NCBI GenBank assembly: GCA_910584975.1 | Contig: CAJUEA010000004.1 | Location: forward strand, 1 to 64,000 | DNA length: 64,000 nucleotides | Source of the DNA: an uncultured Christensenella sp. | GTDB lineage: Bacteria > Bacillota > Clostridia > Christensenellales > UBA3700 | Direction: 5' to 3' | Shown here: in pieces, positions 34,630 through 42,967 of the stretch | Position numbering within the stretch: the first letter of the stretch is position 1 | How the letters are laid out: each line of letters opens with the position of its first letter | Translations under genes and position numbers: made by a program | Notes under the pieces: generated by a model | Databases searched by the model: none | What the model was told of the DNA's origin: nothing | The model's input: only the letters and a program-made list of their open reading frames with translations

Positions 34630-36785
34630 TTTGCCACCTCTTTTTTACCTTTTTTGCAAATCGCTTTTTGCTTTCTCAAAATCTCTTGCTTATCATTTGC
34701 AGTATCTTTTGGCGCAGAAAATTCTTCATCCTCATCCAAAATTCTGAAAGAAACTTTGCGATTATCCACATCGGATGCCAAAACCTCTATTTTTACAATT
34801 TGTCCCAAAGTGTAATTGTGCTTGCTACCTCTCAGCAAATATCTGTTTTCAACAAATTCATAATTATCTTTTGGCAGATTGTCAAAGCGAGCAAGCCCCT
34901 CACAGGTGTTGTCAAGCTCCACAAAAACTCCAAAAGCTGTGACGCCACTGATTACACCGTCAAAAAACTCTCCAATGTGCCTTTGCATATACTCTGCTTT
35001 GTAATAATCGTCAATGTCACGCTCTGCCATTTCTGCAGCTCTTTCTCTTTCGCTGGAAACTTCAGCCACTTCCTCACACCAGTTTTCCAAACTTGCAATA
35101 TTTCCAAGTTTTCCGTCCAACATTGCTTTTATTACTCTGTGTATTTGCAAATCAGGATATCTGCGAATTGGCGATGTGAAATGACAATAATATTCTGCAG
35201 CCAAACCAAAGTGACCAAGATTATCCGTGGTGTATTTTGCTTTTTTCATGCTTCTTAGCATTACTTTTGAAATTATGCTTTCCATTGGAGAACCTTCTAA
35301 GTCTTGCAACAATTTTTGCAATTTTGAAGGGTGCATTTTGCCTTTTTCCAACCTATGTCCACAACTTTCAACAAATTTTCTGAATTCAAGCATTTTTTCG
35401 CCGTCAGGTTCTTCATGAATCCTGTAAACAAACGGCAACTCCATATGAAAAATAGTATTTGCAACAGTCTCGTTTGCTGCAAGCATAAATTCCTCAATAA
35501 TGCTGTTACTGACAAGATATGGATATGGCTTTATATCTGCAACATTGCCTTTTTCGTCCAAAATAACTTTACATTCTTTTGTTTCAAAATTTATGCAACC
35601 ACGCTTTTGTCTTTTTTTGTTTAATATTCTTGACAAGTCATAAGCATCGCAAATCATGTGATAAACTTTGAAATACTGCTTTGCAAGCTCTTTGTCTCCA
35701 TCCAAAATAGCTTGTACTTTTTTGTAAGTCATTGCATAATCATTGTTTATTATACTTTTTGTGATTTTGCTATCCAAAAGCTCCCCTTGAAAATCAAACA
35801 TCATTTCGCAAGTCAAAGTCAATCTGTCTTCCCCTTCGTTTAGTGAGCAAAGTCCGTTGCTCAAAATCGGAGGTAACATTGGATAAACACTGCCTGGGAA
35901 ATACACGCTTGTACATCTTTTGAAAGCCTCTTTGTCAAGCACACTGCCTTTGCGCACAAAATGAGAAACATCAGCAATATGCACATACAATTTATAATAG
36001 TTTTCATATTTAAACACAGAAATTGCATCGTCAAGATCCTTGCTGTCGTCGCCGTCAATGGAAATTGTTAGCATATCGGTGTATTTTGTTCTATTTTCAG
36101 TGTATTCAGACTGCATATTTTTTGCCTCAATTTCTGCCTCTTTTGGAAAAGTGTTGAAAAATCCATAAGATTTTAAAATTGACAAAACTTCACTTTGCTT
36201 ATCTCCTGCCTTGCCAATGATTTCCACAATCTTGCCTTCTGGGCTACGCTCTGCAAACTTTGTGATTTCAACCACAACTTTTGTGTTGTCAGCAGCATTC
36301 AAACTGCAACCTTTAGGGATGAATATGTCCGAATAATAGTTGATATCGTCTGGCACAACAAAACCAAAAGTTTGCCCCTTTTGAAAAGTTCCCACAAGTC
36401 TTGTTATTCCTCTTTCCACAATGCTGACAACTTTTGCCTCGTCGCCTTTAACAATAACGCATTGTACAGTGTCGCCGTGCTCTGCTCCATTAAGATTTTT
36501 GTGTGGAACAAACAAGTCCTCTCCACCATCTTCACGCGCCAAAAAGGCAAATCCTCTTTTGTTACCTCGCAAAACACCTTTTATTTTTTGCGCTTCTCGC
36601 ACTTTAAAATATTTGCCACTCTTCACGCTCAAACTGCCGTTTTTTACCATAGTATTCAAAACTTTTTGTATTTCGCCAAGTTCAAAATTTGAATAAAAAC
36701 CCAGCTTGTCTGCTATTGCACGACAAGACATTCCGTCAATTTTCAACTTTTCTATTTTTTCTACTATTTTAAATTCAAATCCCAT
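34626..36785 (-). CDS. rnr: Ribonuclease R
   Basis: 3'-5' exoribonuclease for structured RNA and a partner of trans-translation. In the 719-residue protein a winged-helix segment (about 1-65) and cold-shock domains precede the RNB catalytic domain, with DLDDAISVF (the catalytic aspartates) near 260 and TSPIRRYPDLQIHR near 540. An S1 domain near 625-705 follows (GEFFDGVISGVTAFGVFVEL). The basic tail is short. Operon rnr-smpB downstream of secG, the usual order in Bacillota; AGAGGAA precedes the ATG. Confidence 0.97.
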   Translation of the reverse strand: MGFEFKIVEKIEKLKIDGMSCRAIADKLGFYSNFELGEIQKVLNTMVKNGSLSVKSGKYFKVREAQKIKGVLRGNKRGFAFLAREDGGEDLFVPHKNLNGAEHGDTVQCVIVKGDEAKVVSIVERGITRLVGTFQKGQTFGFVVPDDINYYSDIFIPKGCSLNAADNTKVVVEITKFAERSPEGKIVEIIGKAGDKQSEVLSILKSYGFFNTFPKEAEIEAKNMQSEYTENRTKYTDMLTISIDGDDSKDLDDAISVFKYENYYKLYVHIADVSHFVRKGSVLDKEAFKRCTSVYFPGSVYPMLPPILSNGLCSLNEGEDRLTLTCEMMFDFQGELLDSKITKSIINNDYAMTYKKVQAILDGDKELAKQYFKVYHMICDAYDLSRILNKKRQKRGCINFETKECKVILDEKGNVADIKPYPYLVSNSIIEEFMLAANETVANTIFHMELPFVYRIHEEPDGEKMLEFRKFVESCGHRLEKGKMHPSKLQKLLQDLEGSPMESIISKVMLRSMKKAKYTTDNLGHFGLAAEYYCHFTSPIRRYPDLQIHRVIKAMLDGKLGNIASLENWCEEVAEVSSERERAAEMAERDIDDYYKAEYMQRHIGEFFDGVISGVTAFGVFVELDNTCEGLARFDNLPKDNYEFVENRYLLRGSKHNYTLGQIVKIEVLASDVDNRKVSFRILDEDEEFSAPKDTANDKQEILRKQKAICKKGKKEVAK

Positions 36786-36961
36786 ATTTCCTCTTTTTGA
36801 ATATCTATGCTCTTAAGCCTTGCTTAATAATTGCTATATTATGATTAAATTTTTCTTGTTGCATTAAACAATATTTCATTTTATTGCGAGTATTTCTTTT
36901 TATTTCAAAAACATATTTTGTTTATTATTATTGACAAATATCTTTATGTCAAAATTATTTT

Positions 36962-36991
36962 TGTATTGCACATATTTGTATTGCACATATT
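36962..36991. repeat. 15-bp perfect tandem duplication upstream of rnr
   Basis: TGTATTGCACATATT occurs twice in a row between the secG terminator and the rnr start. The remaining part of gap 36786-37097 is AT-rich with no gene. Confidence 0.9.
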
Positions 36992-37040
36992 ATTTTAACA
37001 TATTATTACACTTTTAACAATAGCAAAACAAAAATAATCG

Positions 37041-37081
37041 ATAAAAAGAAAAAACGGCTGAAACCACAACGGTAACAGCCG
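37041..37081 (-). terminator. Terminator of secG
   Basis: On the minus strand CGGCTG...CAGCCG (37055-37060 with 37076-37081), with an inner ACC/GGT pairing, is followed by TTTTTTCTTTTT. Confidence 0.92.
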
Positions 37082-37097
37082 CATATATGTTTTTAAA

Positions 37098-37397
37098 TCA
37101 AATAACACCTAAAACAAAATAGATAATTGCCAACACCACAATAATACCACCGATTATTGAAGTTGCAAGCTTAAGCTTTTTCTCTTTGTTTTGACCTTTG
37201 TTTTTTCCCATATAAGTATCTGTTTCGCCGCCGATAACACCAATATTGTCATTAGTGCCCTTTTGCATAAGAATGATAACAATTATTGCAATAGCAAGTA
37301 GTACCATCAAAACTACTAATATATCTTTAAAAATAATTATGCCAGTATAGTCGTCAACTGCACTAAGCAACATCATAACTGAGTTTAACATATTCAT
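37098..37397 (-). CDS. secG: Preprotein translocase subunit SecG
   Basis: Small membrane subunit of the Sec channel, 99 residues. Two hydrophobic helices (about 22-44 and 77-98) flank the conserved loop LMQKGTNDNIG...GETDTYMGKNKG. GGAGGT precedes the ATG. Its terminator separates it from rnr, so the two are only partly co-transcribed if at all. Confidence 0.95.
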   Translation of the reverse strand: MNMLNSVMMLLSAVDDYTGIIIFKDILVVLMVLLAIAIIVIILMQKGTNDNIGVIGGETDTYMGKNKGQNKEKKLKLATSIIGGIIVVLAIIYFVLGVI

Positions 37398-37429
37398 TCT
37401 GATAAACCTCCATTTTACTTAACTACACT

Positions 37430-37458
37430 ATGATATCATAAAAAAGCTATAAAAACAA
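37430..37458 (-). promoter_or_regulatory. Promoter of secG
   Basis: On the minus strand TTGTTT (37453-37458), 17 nt, TATCAT (37430-37435), close to the SD and ATG. Confidence 0.6.
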
Positions 37459-37626
37459 GCATTTTTTTGTATAATTATTTAATTTAAGTAAATTTTAAGG
37501 ATATTCATCTTTTAAATATTTGTCTAAACTACAATTTTCGAGCTTTTGGAATAAAATTTTTAGCACCAATGCTCTTTTTCAACTATTAGCAAAAAATTTT
37601 CTTTTCAAAAAAACATTTCAAACTAA

Positions 37627-38127
37627 TCAATTTCCAAGAATTTTGCGTTTTTGCTCCTCAAGTGCCAAAATGTGCAATTCCTCATCCATAATTATTCTTT
37701 CAATCAATTCTCTGATTGAATAGTTTTGCAAACAACGCATTGTTTTTTTGTAATTTTCAATGGCAATATTTTCTGCTTTTATGTCAATATTAATCATATT
37801 GATTACATCCTTGCAATAGTTTACCATACTGCCATTCCAAAACTTGTGCATACCACCCATAACAGGAGTGCCACCAAGTTTGACAATAGTTTCGCCAAGC
37901 ATTTCGTGATGATGCATTTCTGTGATTGCAATACCTTCCAATGTGTCATACAATTCCTTATATTCAGGCATATCACTCACAATGTATGCTTGATACATAT
38001 ATGTAAGTATTGCAGTAAGTTCACTTTCTGCACCACCATAGTCTTCCATTAAACATCTGCAATCACTCATACTGACAGAATCAATATCAATTTCTGGATA
38101 TTCCAAATCAACTTTTATCTCTTTCAT
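37627..38127 (-). CDS. Ferritin-like di-iron protein
   Basis: A 166-residue four-helix bundle of the ferritin/bacterioferritin superfamily. The first EXXH-type pair is ESELTAILTYMYQ then AITEMHHHEMLG (about residues 35-76); the second is AENIAIENYKKTM then IIMDEELHILALEE (about 117-158). The motifs suggest a di-iron centre for iron storage or peroxide handling. GGGGGTAG lies before the ATG. It is divergent from the ClC gene. It is not a classical ferritin or rubrerythrin (no CXXC rubredoxin part). Exact role unknown. Confidence 0.85.
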   Translation of the reverse strand: MKEIKVDLEYPEIDIDSVSMSDCRCLMEDYGGAESELTAILTYMYQAYIVSDMPEYKELYDTLEGIAITEMHHHEMLGETIVKLGGTPVMGGMHKFWNGSMVNYCKDVINMINIDIKAENIAIENYKKTMRCLQNYSIRELIERIIMDEELHILALEEQKRKILGN

Positions 38128-38284
38128 AAACTACCCCCACATTTAAATTTTGATTTTTTGACAATAATCTAATAAATTATTATCACATTTTATGCTGATT
38201 TTAATTTAACATACCTTTTCAATAATCTAGTATATGCAGTGGCAATTCATTTAGTGAAGGATTTTATTTTTATAAGCTTGTGGC

Positions 38285-38313
38285 TTGACATAAAAAACAA
38301 TTTAGAGTATACT
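38285..38313 (+). promoter_or_regulatory. Promoter of the ClC gene
   Basis: TTGACA (38285-38290), 17 nt, TATACT (38308-38313). It lies downstream of the most upstream in-frame start codon and so fixes the true start at 38341. Confidence 0.85.
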
Positions 38314-38340
38314 AAAAGCAGAAATTTACGAAATAAAAAT

Positions 38341-40086
38341 ATGCAAGAAAAAGAGTTGAACGAGCAAAAAATTGAAAAAACCGAAGAAAAACCCTTCGAA
38401 AATCGCACCTTAGAACAAAATGTTAAAGATAGCAATGTGATTTATGATGAGGAGTATGACAAAAATGACAATATCTCCAATGTTATAATTGAAGATATTG
38501 CCACTCATACTGCGACCGAGCAAAAGCCAAAGTCAAAGTTTTCAATGCGTCCTACTCTTGGCTATTTCCGCAATGTTATTATTCCTGTAATTTGTTATAG
38601 TGGAGTTTGTGGCATACTTGTTGGCGTTATCGTAGGGCTTTATACAAAATTTGCAAATTTGCTCACAGAATGGTCAAAAGAAATTTATACATTAGTGCAT
38701 AACAATCCAATTTGGTCGCCATTGCTACTTGCAGGACTTGTTGTGATTGCAATGCTATGCTACTTACTACTTAAAATAACTCCAGAGTGCAAAGGTTCAG
38801 GCGTTCCACGAACTGAGGGCGTTTTGCGAGGGCTTTTGACTTTCCGTTGGCTTAGAGTTTTGCTTACAACAATAACATCTTCACTGCTAACATATTTTGG
38901 TGGCTTGTCACTTGGTTCGGAAGGCCCATCAATTCAGATTGGTGCAACAACGGCACAAGGTGCTTGCAGAGTGCTTAAGTGCAGAATGGCTTGGACAAGA
39001 TACATTATGTCTGCAGGTGCAGGAACAGGTTTGGCAGTTGCTTTCAATGCTCCACTAACCGGAATAATATTTGTTATTGAAGAGGTGCAAAAAAAAGTTA
39101 CGCCAATGCTACTTTTAACAGCTGGATGCTCTGTTACAATAGGCGTTTTAACATCAAATGTGATGTCATTGCTTTGGGGTGGAACAGATTATTTGTTCAA
39201 TTTTGGAAGTTTCCCTGACCAATTCGCTTTTACTAACATATGGATGTTGTTGGTGCTTGGAATTGTAATTGGACTTGCAAGCGTTGGTTTTAACTGGCTT
39301 ATTATTCACTCACAAAAAATAATTCCAAAAAAGATACCTCAATGGGCAAAGCTAATTTTTGCATTTTTGCTTTGTGGTGGTGTTGGAATTGCCTTGGTTG
39401 ATACTGTTGGTGGTGGACACTCACTTATTATGAATATTGGCGATGGCAAGTTTATTTGGTGGATGTTGCTTGCAATTCTCGCAATAAAACTTGTTTTAAT
39501 CCCCGTTTCCGTAAATAGTGGCGCAACAGGTGGATTATTTATTCCAATGCTTACTATTGGTGCATTAATTGGTGGCTTATTTGGAAATTTATTTCAACTT
39601 GCAGGACTTGAAACATCTTTGTTTAAGCTTTTGATTGTTATTGCAATGTCTGCATTTTTCGGGGCATGTGTTAGAACACCTATTACTGCAATGGTATTGG
39701 TTATGGAAGTTACAGGTTCTTTTCACCATTTCTTGTTTACAGGAATTGCAATATTCACAGCCACTTTGGTTGCAGAATTCTTTAAGGTTCCACCACTTTA
39801 CGATGCACTGCTTGAGCGAAATGTTGAACAAGAACGCGAAGGTAAAAAACAAAAACAAATTAGCTTTAAAGTTATTGTGGAACATAATTCCTTCTCTGAC
39901 GGGAAACTTATCAAAGATTTGTTGTGGCCACCTGAATGTGCTGTTAAAACGATTACTAAAAACGGAGAACAAATTCTTGCCAGTGCAGAAACAAAGCTTG
40001 AAGGTGGCGATTTATTGTTGATAAAATCAAAAACATATAACCCTGACGAAACAATGGAATATGTGGAAAGACTTTTGAATGAGTAA
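38341..40086 (+). CDS. ClC-type chloride/proton antiporter with TrkA-C domain
   Basis: The start at 38341 is set by the promoter 28 nt upstream, giving 581 residues; there is no strong ribosome site. After a ~70-residue charged lead, about ten transmembrane segments show the ClC selectivity motifs GSGVPR, GSEGPS (usual GREGP, gating Glu kept) and GATGGLFIP, and IEEVQ, which holds the inner proton glutamate. Those two glutamates point to a Cl-/H+ antiporter rather than a channel. The C-terminal ~90 residues form a TrkA-C-like ligand-binding domain. Role: ion and pH balance. Confidence 0.93.
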   Translation: MQEKELNEQKIEKTEEKPFENRTLEQNVKDSNVIYDEEYDKNDNISNVIIEDIATHTATEQKPKSKFSMRPTLGYFRNVIIPVICYSGVCGILVGVIVGLYTKFANLLTEWSKEIYTLVHNNPIWSPLLLAGLVVIAMLCYLLLKITPECKGSGVPRTEGVLRGLLTFRWLRVLLTTITSSLLTYFGGLSLGSEGPSIQIGATTAQGACRVLKCRMAWTRYIMSAGAGTGLAVAFNAPLTGIIFVIEEVQKKVTPMLLLTAGCSVTIGVLTSNVMSLLWGGTDYLFNFGSFPDQFAFTNIWMLLVLGIVIGLASVGFNWLIIHSQKIIPKKIPQWAKLIFAFLLCGGVGIALVDTVGGGHSLIMNIGDGKFIWWMLLAILAIKLVLIPVSVNSGATGGLFIPMLTIGALIGGLFGNLFQLAGLETSLFKLLIVIAMSAFFGACVRTPITAMVLVMEVTGSFHHFLFTGIAIFTATLVAEFFKVPPLYDALLERNVEQEREGKKQKQISFKVIVEHNSFSDGKLIKDLLWPPECAVKTITKNGEQILASAETKLEGGDLLLIKSKTYNPDETMEYVERLLNE

Positions 40087-40250
40087 TTAATATTGTTTGT
40101 TTATGATATCAAAAAATAAATTATAAGACTGCTCGCTTTAAATTTACTATGCAAATATGAAATGAATACCATGTCGCTCACACAACAACATAAATTTTGT
40201 TATTATTAAATATCATTTATGTACATACCAGTTGCGTGATTATAAACGAA

Positions 40251-40289
40251 TAAAAGAAAAGGCGAACTATATGTTCGCCTTTTCTTTTA
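40251..40289. terminator. Bidirectional terminator after the ClC gene
   Basis: A perfect 17-bp stem, TAAAAGAAAAGGCGAAC with its complement around TATAT, with A- and T-rich flanks suited to either strand. Confidence 0.9.
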
Positions 40290-40309
40290 TTAAAGCACTA
40301 TAATATGCA

Positions 40310-40339
40310 AAAAATGCTCTGGAAATTCAGAGCATTTTT
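40310..40339. terminator. Terminator of the LRR lipoprotein gene
   Basis: AAAAATGCTCTG pairs perfectly with CAGAGCATTTTT around GAAATT, 22 nt past the stop of the minus-strand LRR gene; it can also act as a second plus-strand stop. Confidence 0.85.
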
Positions 40340-40360
40340 ATCATTTTTACAATCTCAAAT

Positions 40361-41749
40361 TTAGTTGTTTTGACCAAATTTCATAATAACTTCTCCAGCA
40401 CCACCACTACCAGTGCATTTAACTTTTATTACAGATTCAACATCTCCCCAATGATAAGATGTAATAATTTTTCCATCTGCAAGCAATTGTTCAAAAGCTG
40501 CTTTAGTACCTACATATGTAAAGTTGATTTGTCTACCTTTTAAAATTTCAGGCTGTCCTTCTGCTGCCTCAGGCAAAACGCCACTTGATCTGAAAGCACC
40601 TTCTCCAATATACTTTATTGTTAATGGGAAATGAACATCTTTAAGATTTTTGCAAGAGTCAAAAGCAAAATCATCAATAATTTCCACACCACTTGTAATA
40701 GTAATTTCTGTTAATCCACTATTGTGAAAAGCATATTTACCAATTCTAGACAAACCTTGATTTAAAGTGATATTAGCCAATTTTTCAGTGTTTGCAAAAG
40801 CATAGTCATCAATTGTTGTCAAAGTATTTGGCATATTATTTACTGTTTTCAAGCCTTTGCAACCCATAAACGCTTTAATGCCAATTGTTGTTAACTTGCT
40901 ATCTTCCTTAACAAATGTTAATGTTTCTAATTTTTCACATTCGCGGAAAGATTCAAGTCCAAGTTCTTCCACATTATTAGGAATTGTTATTGCTTTTAAT
41001 TTGTTGCAATTCATAAATGCTTTTTCATTTATTTGCTCCAATTTATCCGGTAATGTTATTGTTTCAAGCGCCTCACATTTTCTGAAAGCTTCTTTATCAA
41101 TTATTGTTGTGTCTGCTGCAAAAGTAACACTTTTTAAAGCTGTACAACCCCAAAATAGTTGCTCACTTACTGTTGTGATTGCTTGTGGAAGTTTGATTTC
41201 TTGCAATTTTTCACATCTGTGGAAAACGCTGTTGCCAAGAAAACTTAAATTTTCAGGCAAAGAGATACTTTCCAAAGAAAAACAACTTCTGAACGCAGCA
41301 TCATTAATATTTATTACAGAGCCCGGAATGTTTATTGTTTTTAAAGCTTCACAATTTCTGAATGCACCTGCACCGATAGTTTGCAAGTTGTTGCCCAAAA
41401 TCTTAACACTTGCCAAACTTTTTCTATCAGCAAAAGCATCTTCTGCTATTTCAGCAACTGGCTTGCCAGCATAAGTATCGGCAATGACGATATCAGAAAG
41501 ACTTGTGTTTTCACCAATATTCATAAGAATTGCATAGTCGCCATCATTAGATAAAGAATATTTCAAAGTTGCTGTAGGAACAGGTGCCTTATCCTCAACA
41601 ATTTCAAAGCCTGAGTTTGGCACTTCAATTTCAGTTTCTTGACCATTGCCTTCTACATCAGCTGGCTTTTTGCAAGCAACCAAACTGAAAAGACTCAGCG
41701 ACATTACACAAATACATGCAATGGCTACGAATAATCTCTTTTTTGTCAT
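40361..41749 (-). CDS. BspA-type leucine-rich-repeat lipoprotein
   Basis: A surface protein of 462 residues. The N-terminus is a lipoprotein signal with lipobox LVAC, Cys26 being the acylated residue. From about 85 to 400 run some twelve LRR_5 (BspA) repeats of 22-23 residues with the pattern F.NC..L..I.IP..V..I...AF (e.g. FRNCEALKTINIPGSV, FMNCNKLKAITIPNNV). Such proteins often mediate binding to host or polysaccharide. SD AAGGGG precedes the ATG. The repeat unit and export are sure; the ligand is unknown. Confidence 0.93.
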   Translation of the reverse strand: MTKKRLFVAIACICVMSLSLFSLVACKKPADVEGNGQETEIEVPNSGFEIVEDKAPVPTATLKYSLSNDGDYAILMNIGENTSLSDIVIADTYAGKPVAEIAEDAFADRKSLASVKILGNNLQTIGAGAFRNCEALKTINIPGSVININDAAFRSCFSLESISLPENLSFLGNSVFHRCEKLQEIKLPQAITTVSEQLFWGCTALKSVTFAADTTIIDKEAFRKCEALETITLPDKLEQINEKAFMNCNKLKAITIPNNVEELGLESFRECEKLETLTFVKEDSKLTTIGIKAFMGCKGLKTVNNMPNTLTTIDDYAFANTEKLANITLNQGLSRIGKYAFHNSGLTEITITSGVEIIDDFAFDSCKNLKDVHFPLTIKYIGEGAFRSSGVLPEAAEGQPEILKGRQINFTYVGTKAAFEQLLADGKIITSYHWGDVESVIKVKCTGSGGAGEVIMKFGQNN

Positions 41750-41785
41750 AAATAACCCCTTAAAAATTATTTTTGAGCAAAATCA

Positions 41786-41821
41786 CAAGTAAATAACAGC
41801 TTTTTTGCTGCAATTTACTTG
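41786..41821 (-). promoter_or_regulatory. Leader hairpin upstream of the LRR gene
   Basis: CAAGTAAAT..CAGC and GCTG..ATTTACTTG pair across a six-nt loop with a two-nt internal mismatch. It lies in the ~110-nt 5' leader, without a terminator T-run, so it could affect mRNA stability. Confidence 0.5.
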
Positions 41822-41865
41822 AATTTTTTGTTTTATCCCCAAATATGGGATAGTTTTGCAATTAC

Positions 41866-41894
41866 ATTATATAATAAAAAATTATCAAAATCAA
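41866..41894 (-). promoter_or_regulatory. Promoter of the LRR lipoprotein gene
   Basis: On the minus strand TTGATT (41889-41894), 17 nt, TATAAT (41866-41871). The remaining part of gap 41750-42054 holds the leader hairpin and the purC terminator. Confidence 0.7.
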
Positions 41895-42008
41895 CCTTTT
41901 TTAAAAATTTATAGTTTATTTAATGCTTTTAGCTATTTTATTTCTATTAGCAAAAATGTTTTAGCCAAAACTTTTCTTTAATATTTTTGTAAATTAATGT
42001 GCAAAAAA

Positions 42009-42034
42009 TATGACCTGCAAAAATGCAAGTCATA
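42009..42034 (-). terminator. Terminator of purC
   Basis: On the minus strand TATGACTTGCA/TGCAGGTCATA (one G-T pair) with a TTTT loop, followed by TTTTTTGC. Confidence 0.8.
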
Positions 42035-42054
42035 AAATTGGTTTTAAATAAAAA

Positions 42055-42732
42055 TTAACCCAAAATCAATGGAGCGTACTCAAGTGGCTCAAGGAACTTG
42101 CCATCTTTCATTGCTCTCATATTTCCACCGCTGATTTCGTCAATAAGGATAACTTTTCCATCAACAATACCAAACTCAAACTTAATATCGTACAAAGTTG
42201 CACCTTTCTTTGCCAAAACATCTTGAACAATTTTTGTGATTTTGATAGTATCAGCTTTCAAAACCTCATATTGCTCTTTTGTCAAAATGCCAAGCATATC
42301 CAAAGCGTCCTTTGTGATAGGTGGATCACATCTGTCATCATCTTTCAAAGTAACCTCAACAAAATAATCAAGAGGTTGACCATTTTCACAATAATCGCCA
42401 TATCTTCTGAAGAAAGAACCAACAGCTTTAAGACGGCAGATAACTTCCAAACCTTTACCAAACTTTTTAGCAGGCTTAACTTCCATTGTTCCTTCTTTCA
42501 AATCAGAAGCGACAAAATGATTTTCAACGCCCATTTCTGTAAGCATAGTGTAAAAATAAGTTGTAAGCTTTAAAGCATCCATACCAAGACCTTCAATTGT
42601 AACACCAACAGTGTTTGCACCTGGGTCAAAAACGCCATTTTCGCCAGTAGCGTCGTCTTTAAATTTCAAAATGTAGTTGCCATTATCAGCTGCGTAAACA
42701 TCTTTTGTTTTGCCTTTATATACCATTTTCAT
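42055..42732 (-). CDS. purC: SAICAR synthetase
   Basis: Joins aspartate to CAIR in purine synthesis. In the 225-residue protein are visible KTKDVY near the start, NGVFDPGANTVG, LEVICRLKAVGSFFRRYG, and the ATP/Mg segment FEFGIVDGKVILIDEISGG. It stands alone with its own promoter and terminator; no other pur gene is in the window. No purine riboswitch is apparent in the short leader. GGAGGT precedes the ATG. Confidence 0.97.
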   Translation of the reverse strand: MKMVYKGKTKDVYAADNGNYILKFKDDATGENGVFDPGANTVGVTIEGLGMDALKLTTYFYTMLTEMGVENHFVASDLKEGTMEVKPAKKFGKGLEVICRLKAVGSFFRRYGDYCENGQPLDYFVEVTLKDDDRCDPPITKDALDMLGILTKEQYEVLKADTIKITKIVQDVLAKKGATLYDIKFEFGIVDGKVILIDEISGGNMRAMKDGKFLEPLEYAPLILG

Positions 42733-42763
42733 ATGAATATACCTCCATTGATATCATAAGACT

Positions 42764-42792
42764 ATTTTACTATATAAATTTGTTGAAATCAA
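42764..42792 (-). promoter_or_regulatory. Promoter of purC
   Basis: On the minus strand TTGATT (42787-42792), 17 nt, TAAAAT (42764-42769), about 25 nt before the transcript would reach the SD region. Confidence 0.65.
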
Positions 42793-42895
42793 GTATTTTT
42801 TGCAAGTTTTCCCCTAAGATATTTTTTGATAATTCTTAACTTTTGCTTATACCTAAATCAATTAGCTATTACTTTTCATATATGCCATAAAAAAT

Positions 42896-42932
42896 AAACA
42901 GCAAAACAACTTTTAAAGCCACTTTGCTGTTT
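42896..42932 (-). terminator. Terminator of lacZ
   Basis: AAACAGCAAA/TTTGCTGTTT with a 17-nt loop; the minus-strand copy runs into TATTTTTTATGG. Confidence 0.75.
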
Positions 42933-42967
42933 TTATTAAAGTTAATTACAATAATAAATCTGTTTGA

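Noticed and set aside
38239..38340. Longer N-terminus for the ClC protein
   Set aside because: A TTGACA-17-TATACT promoter lies inside this extension, so translation must start later, at 38341.
40251..40339. CRISPR-like or repeat array from the two hairpins near 40.3 kb
   Set aside because: The two stems differ in sequence; they are ordinary back-to-back terminators.
42733..42967. Purine riboswitch upstream of purC
   Set aside because: The predicted TSS is only about 25-30 nt before the start codon, leaving no room for an aptamer.
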